Shown: piece by piece, positions 45,101 through 46,461 of the stretch | How the letters are laid out: each line of letters begins with the position of its first letter | Numbering within the stretch: the first letter of the stretch is position 1 | Assembly (NCBI GenBank): GCA_009746045.1 | Contig: RPFO01000268.1 | Span: forward strand, 1-46,461 | DNA: 46,461 bases | Direction: 5' to 3' | From: Mesostigma viride | Lineage: Eukaryota; Streptophyta; Mesostigmatophyceae; Mesostigmatales; Mesostigmataceae | Position numbers and translations under genes: made by a program | The notes under the pieces: model-generated | What the model saw: only the letters and a program-made list of their open reading frames with translations | Databases searched by the model: none | Told to the model about the DNA's origin: nothing

Positions 45101-45499
45101 TTTGCCGTCGAGTCCTACTCTGGTGATGAGTCCCACGATCCAGATCATCCATATTGGCTAGCGGAAGTCTTGCAGGAGCCTTATCAGGTGGCCGCTACTT
45201 TCGTGAGGCGAGTGGCCGACAGAAACGGCAAGGTCGATAGGGAGTTGTTCCGTAAGGGACAATGGGTGGTGGGGGTGCGCTACTGGGACAGATTTCCGGG
45301 TATGGCGACGATGTTCAAAATGGACGCCGATGCGCAAGCTGAACAGCCAAACTTGGTCAATTGCTACCTGTGCATGGACGCGGGGTTCGAACACACCATT
45401 GTTGTCAACCCAGCTAACAATCGCCAGGCCATCTTGACCATTCCGACAGACGTCGAGAAACGGCTCACGAACTTGGCCAAGAAGAGACCTGTTGAGTAG
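42150..45499 (+). CDS. DDE-type transposase-like protein, four coding exons
   Basis: Exons 42150-42927, 43001-43647, 43801-44604 and 44768-45499 join to about 986 residues. The start at 42150 (MARSGRG) is the first in-frame ATG after an acceptor at 42088. The N-terminal region has a helix-turn-helix-like stretch (RIVERAFGIDRRFVATV). Next is a Cys/His cluster (FCKHMPACVKGRW ... CACQHH ... CECGPECHACDHG). The catalytic-like core follows: TDYAENY (D562), GWSDNCSMQFKSR (D648) and HGKGEVDGAGGTVK (E689/D691). The C-terminal part (YWLAEVLQ ... VVGVRYWDR) looks beta-rich. I recall the D-x-ENY / SDx..Q-K / HGK..DG-GGTVK pattern from uncharacterised transposase-like proteins of algae and invertebrates. 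No flanking inverted repeats were found, so domestication or a partial element is possible. Confidence 0.7.
42928..43000 (+). other. Intron 1 of the transposase-like gene (73 nt, G-rich)
   Basis: GTAGGG...GGCAG; removal restores the frame between the two parts of the protein (MDR-MSMLRTNQKSTVHVGY). The intron contains a G12 run and GGGAGA repeats. The alternative explanation is a one-base error in the G run, which would also link the two frames. Confidence 0.6.
43648..43800 (+). other. Intron 2 with a 72-bp tandem duplication of its donor
   Basis: GTAATTTTTAG at the donor and a pyrimidine-rich TTTTTTCTTTCTACAG acceptor. The exon end plus intron start (GTTCTTGGGCCAGAG with GTAATTTTTAGTGG) is duplicated at 43633 and 43705, giving two identical donors 72 nt (24 codons) apart. 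The intron is 153 nt with no in-frame stop, so retention keeps the frame open. Each copy carries GTTGCGCCCCAAGGCGTTT, a variant of the shared intronic hairpin. Confidence 0.8.
44605..44767 (+). other. Intron 3 with hairpin motif
   Basis: GTAATTAAG donor and TCGACGCGCAG acceptor, 163 nt, phase 0. It must be removed to join the catalytic core to the C-terminal exon, which lies in a different frame. It carries AGTTACGCCGGCCGTCGTTT about 33 nt after the donor, matching the motif in the tandem tract upstream of the gene. Confidence 0.8.
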
Positions 45500-46461
45500 G
45501 CCAGCTCGCCCGGGCTTGGTTGGACGAGGTGGACAGCCTTGAGAGCACGTGCTTCGTTGTGAGCACTTGCCTTTCAGCCGTGATTTGCAAACGAGTTCCT
45601 TGTCCTGAATTGTAAAGCTCGATTCATGCTCTTTTAAGGAAGTGTATAATATTATCCAGATCATGTATATATTTAGATCTAGACCTGAGTTCAAATAACA
45701 TTTCTTAGAGGGCTGAGATGCGCGAGGTCCAGCATACATGTATATATCCATGGAGACATGTTACAAACTCAAATGTTTCATTGTACGTACCACTAGCTCG
45801 TCGACGGGGGTATCCCATGTAATGTATGATTTATGAATTAATTAATCGCTTAATTGTACAATTTAAATGGATCATGAACTTGTCAAGTGGCCTAATTTGG
45901 TTTATTTGGTTCATCATTTATTGATGTCAATCATTCTTAATTGAATCTCGAGCAATAGCAATCATGAAGCACATCCTAATCATGTGATTCGCATAATGAG
46001 AATAGGCAACAAGTGCTACTTTGAGGAATGCGGGGTTGGTCAGGTTATTATAGAGCTAGAGCTACAAACGGCACATATATTGCAAACTTTGCGCTCCAGG
46101 CATGGAATTTCAAAAGTACCAAAATTGGAGCAGTAGATGTTGGGACGCCCATCAAGGCTCTTACTCAGGATTATAAGTTGTGCGCGTACACTTCTCTTGA
46201 ATAATTTCATGCAAATTGCAGGACTTCATCAGGGACTTCTTCATGCATGGGACTTCTTGAAAGCTGGCATGGTGCCAATTTACATGAGCTTGCATGCAGG
46301 CTACATATCGCATTAAGTTCATGTCAGCATCGGCAGTTAGATGATTGCACTAGATGTGATGCCCCTGCGGGCTAGAATAGCCCTAGCTTGTATTCATGGC
46401 TACCCGCCTGTCCGACCTGATTTATGCGGATGATCCACCCTCATCGAGCGCCGGCCCGCAC
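45500..46461. other. 3' flank of the transposase-like gene, no gene seen
   Basis: AT-rich in the middle (45830-45960), with ATGTATATAT-type stretches near 45660 and 45735. The minus-strand frame 45158-45751 mostly shadows the last exon. I find no further gene, RNA or repeat here. Confidence 0.5.

Overview
The window is eukaryotic nuclear DNA, and most of it is repeats and mobile elements. The evidence is LTR retrotransposons with target-site duplications, a spliced transposase-like gene, a long complex satellite, and megabase-genome style microsatellites. I see no bacterial operon structure. The feel (copia-type elements, an algal/invertebrate-type transposase family, heavy simple repeats) suggests an alga or another protist with a large repeat-rich genome. 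I cannot name the species from the sequence alone.  Layout from left to right: 1-2447 holds GA-rich microsatellite blocks interrupted by a 0.78 kb element with terminal inverted repeats (156-934) and by a 0.67 kb array of a TAAGCG hexamer. 2448-3240 is a 366-bp tandem duplication. 3426-4073 is a long inverted repeat (foldback) whose centre carries a tRNA-like fold. 4074-5719 has no gene I can support. From 5720 to about 35785 the backbone is a single satellite family with a monomer of about 71 bp and several interchangeable spacer modules. Its orientation flips once, head to head, near 16250.  Three elements sit inside the satellite: a 3.49 kb element with 17-20 bp terminal inverted repeats and no recognisable transposase (12216-15707); a 7.6 kb copia-like LTR retrotransposon with coding potential for Gag, integrase, protease, reverse transcriptase and RNase H (17317-24942, 5-bp duplication GGTGT); and a 3.2 kb non-autonomous Gag-only LTR element (29351-32550, 5-bp duplication CATGG). 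A second Gag-only LTR element lies in non-satellite DNA (36764-39358). All three LTR elements read on the minus strand.  The right end (41441-45499) carries a spliced, plus-strand gene of about 986 codons for a DDE-type transposase-like protein. Its introns, and a tandem-repeat tract just upstream, share a GC-rich hairpin motif close to the 5' splice site.  The observations I consider most worth a second look are: the hairpin motif shared by introns and the upstream tandem tract; the two Gag-only LTR families that both carry a small similar ORF before Gag and both end at the same point after a conserved AHATQE...PPGF tail; the copia-like element whose integrase lies upstream of its protease/RT; and the satellite with a head-to-head inversion that acts as a landing site for retroelements.
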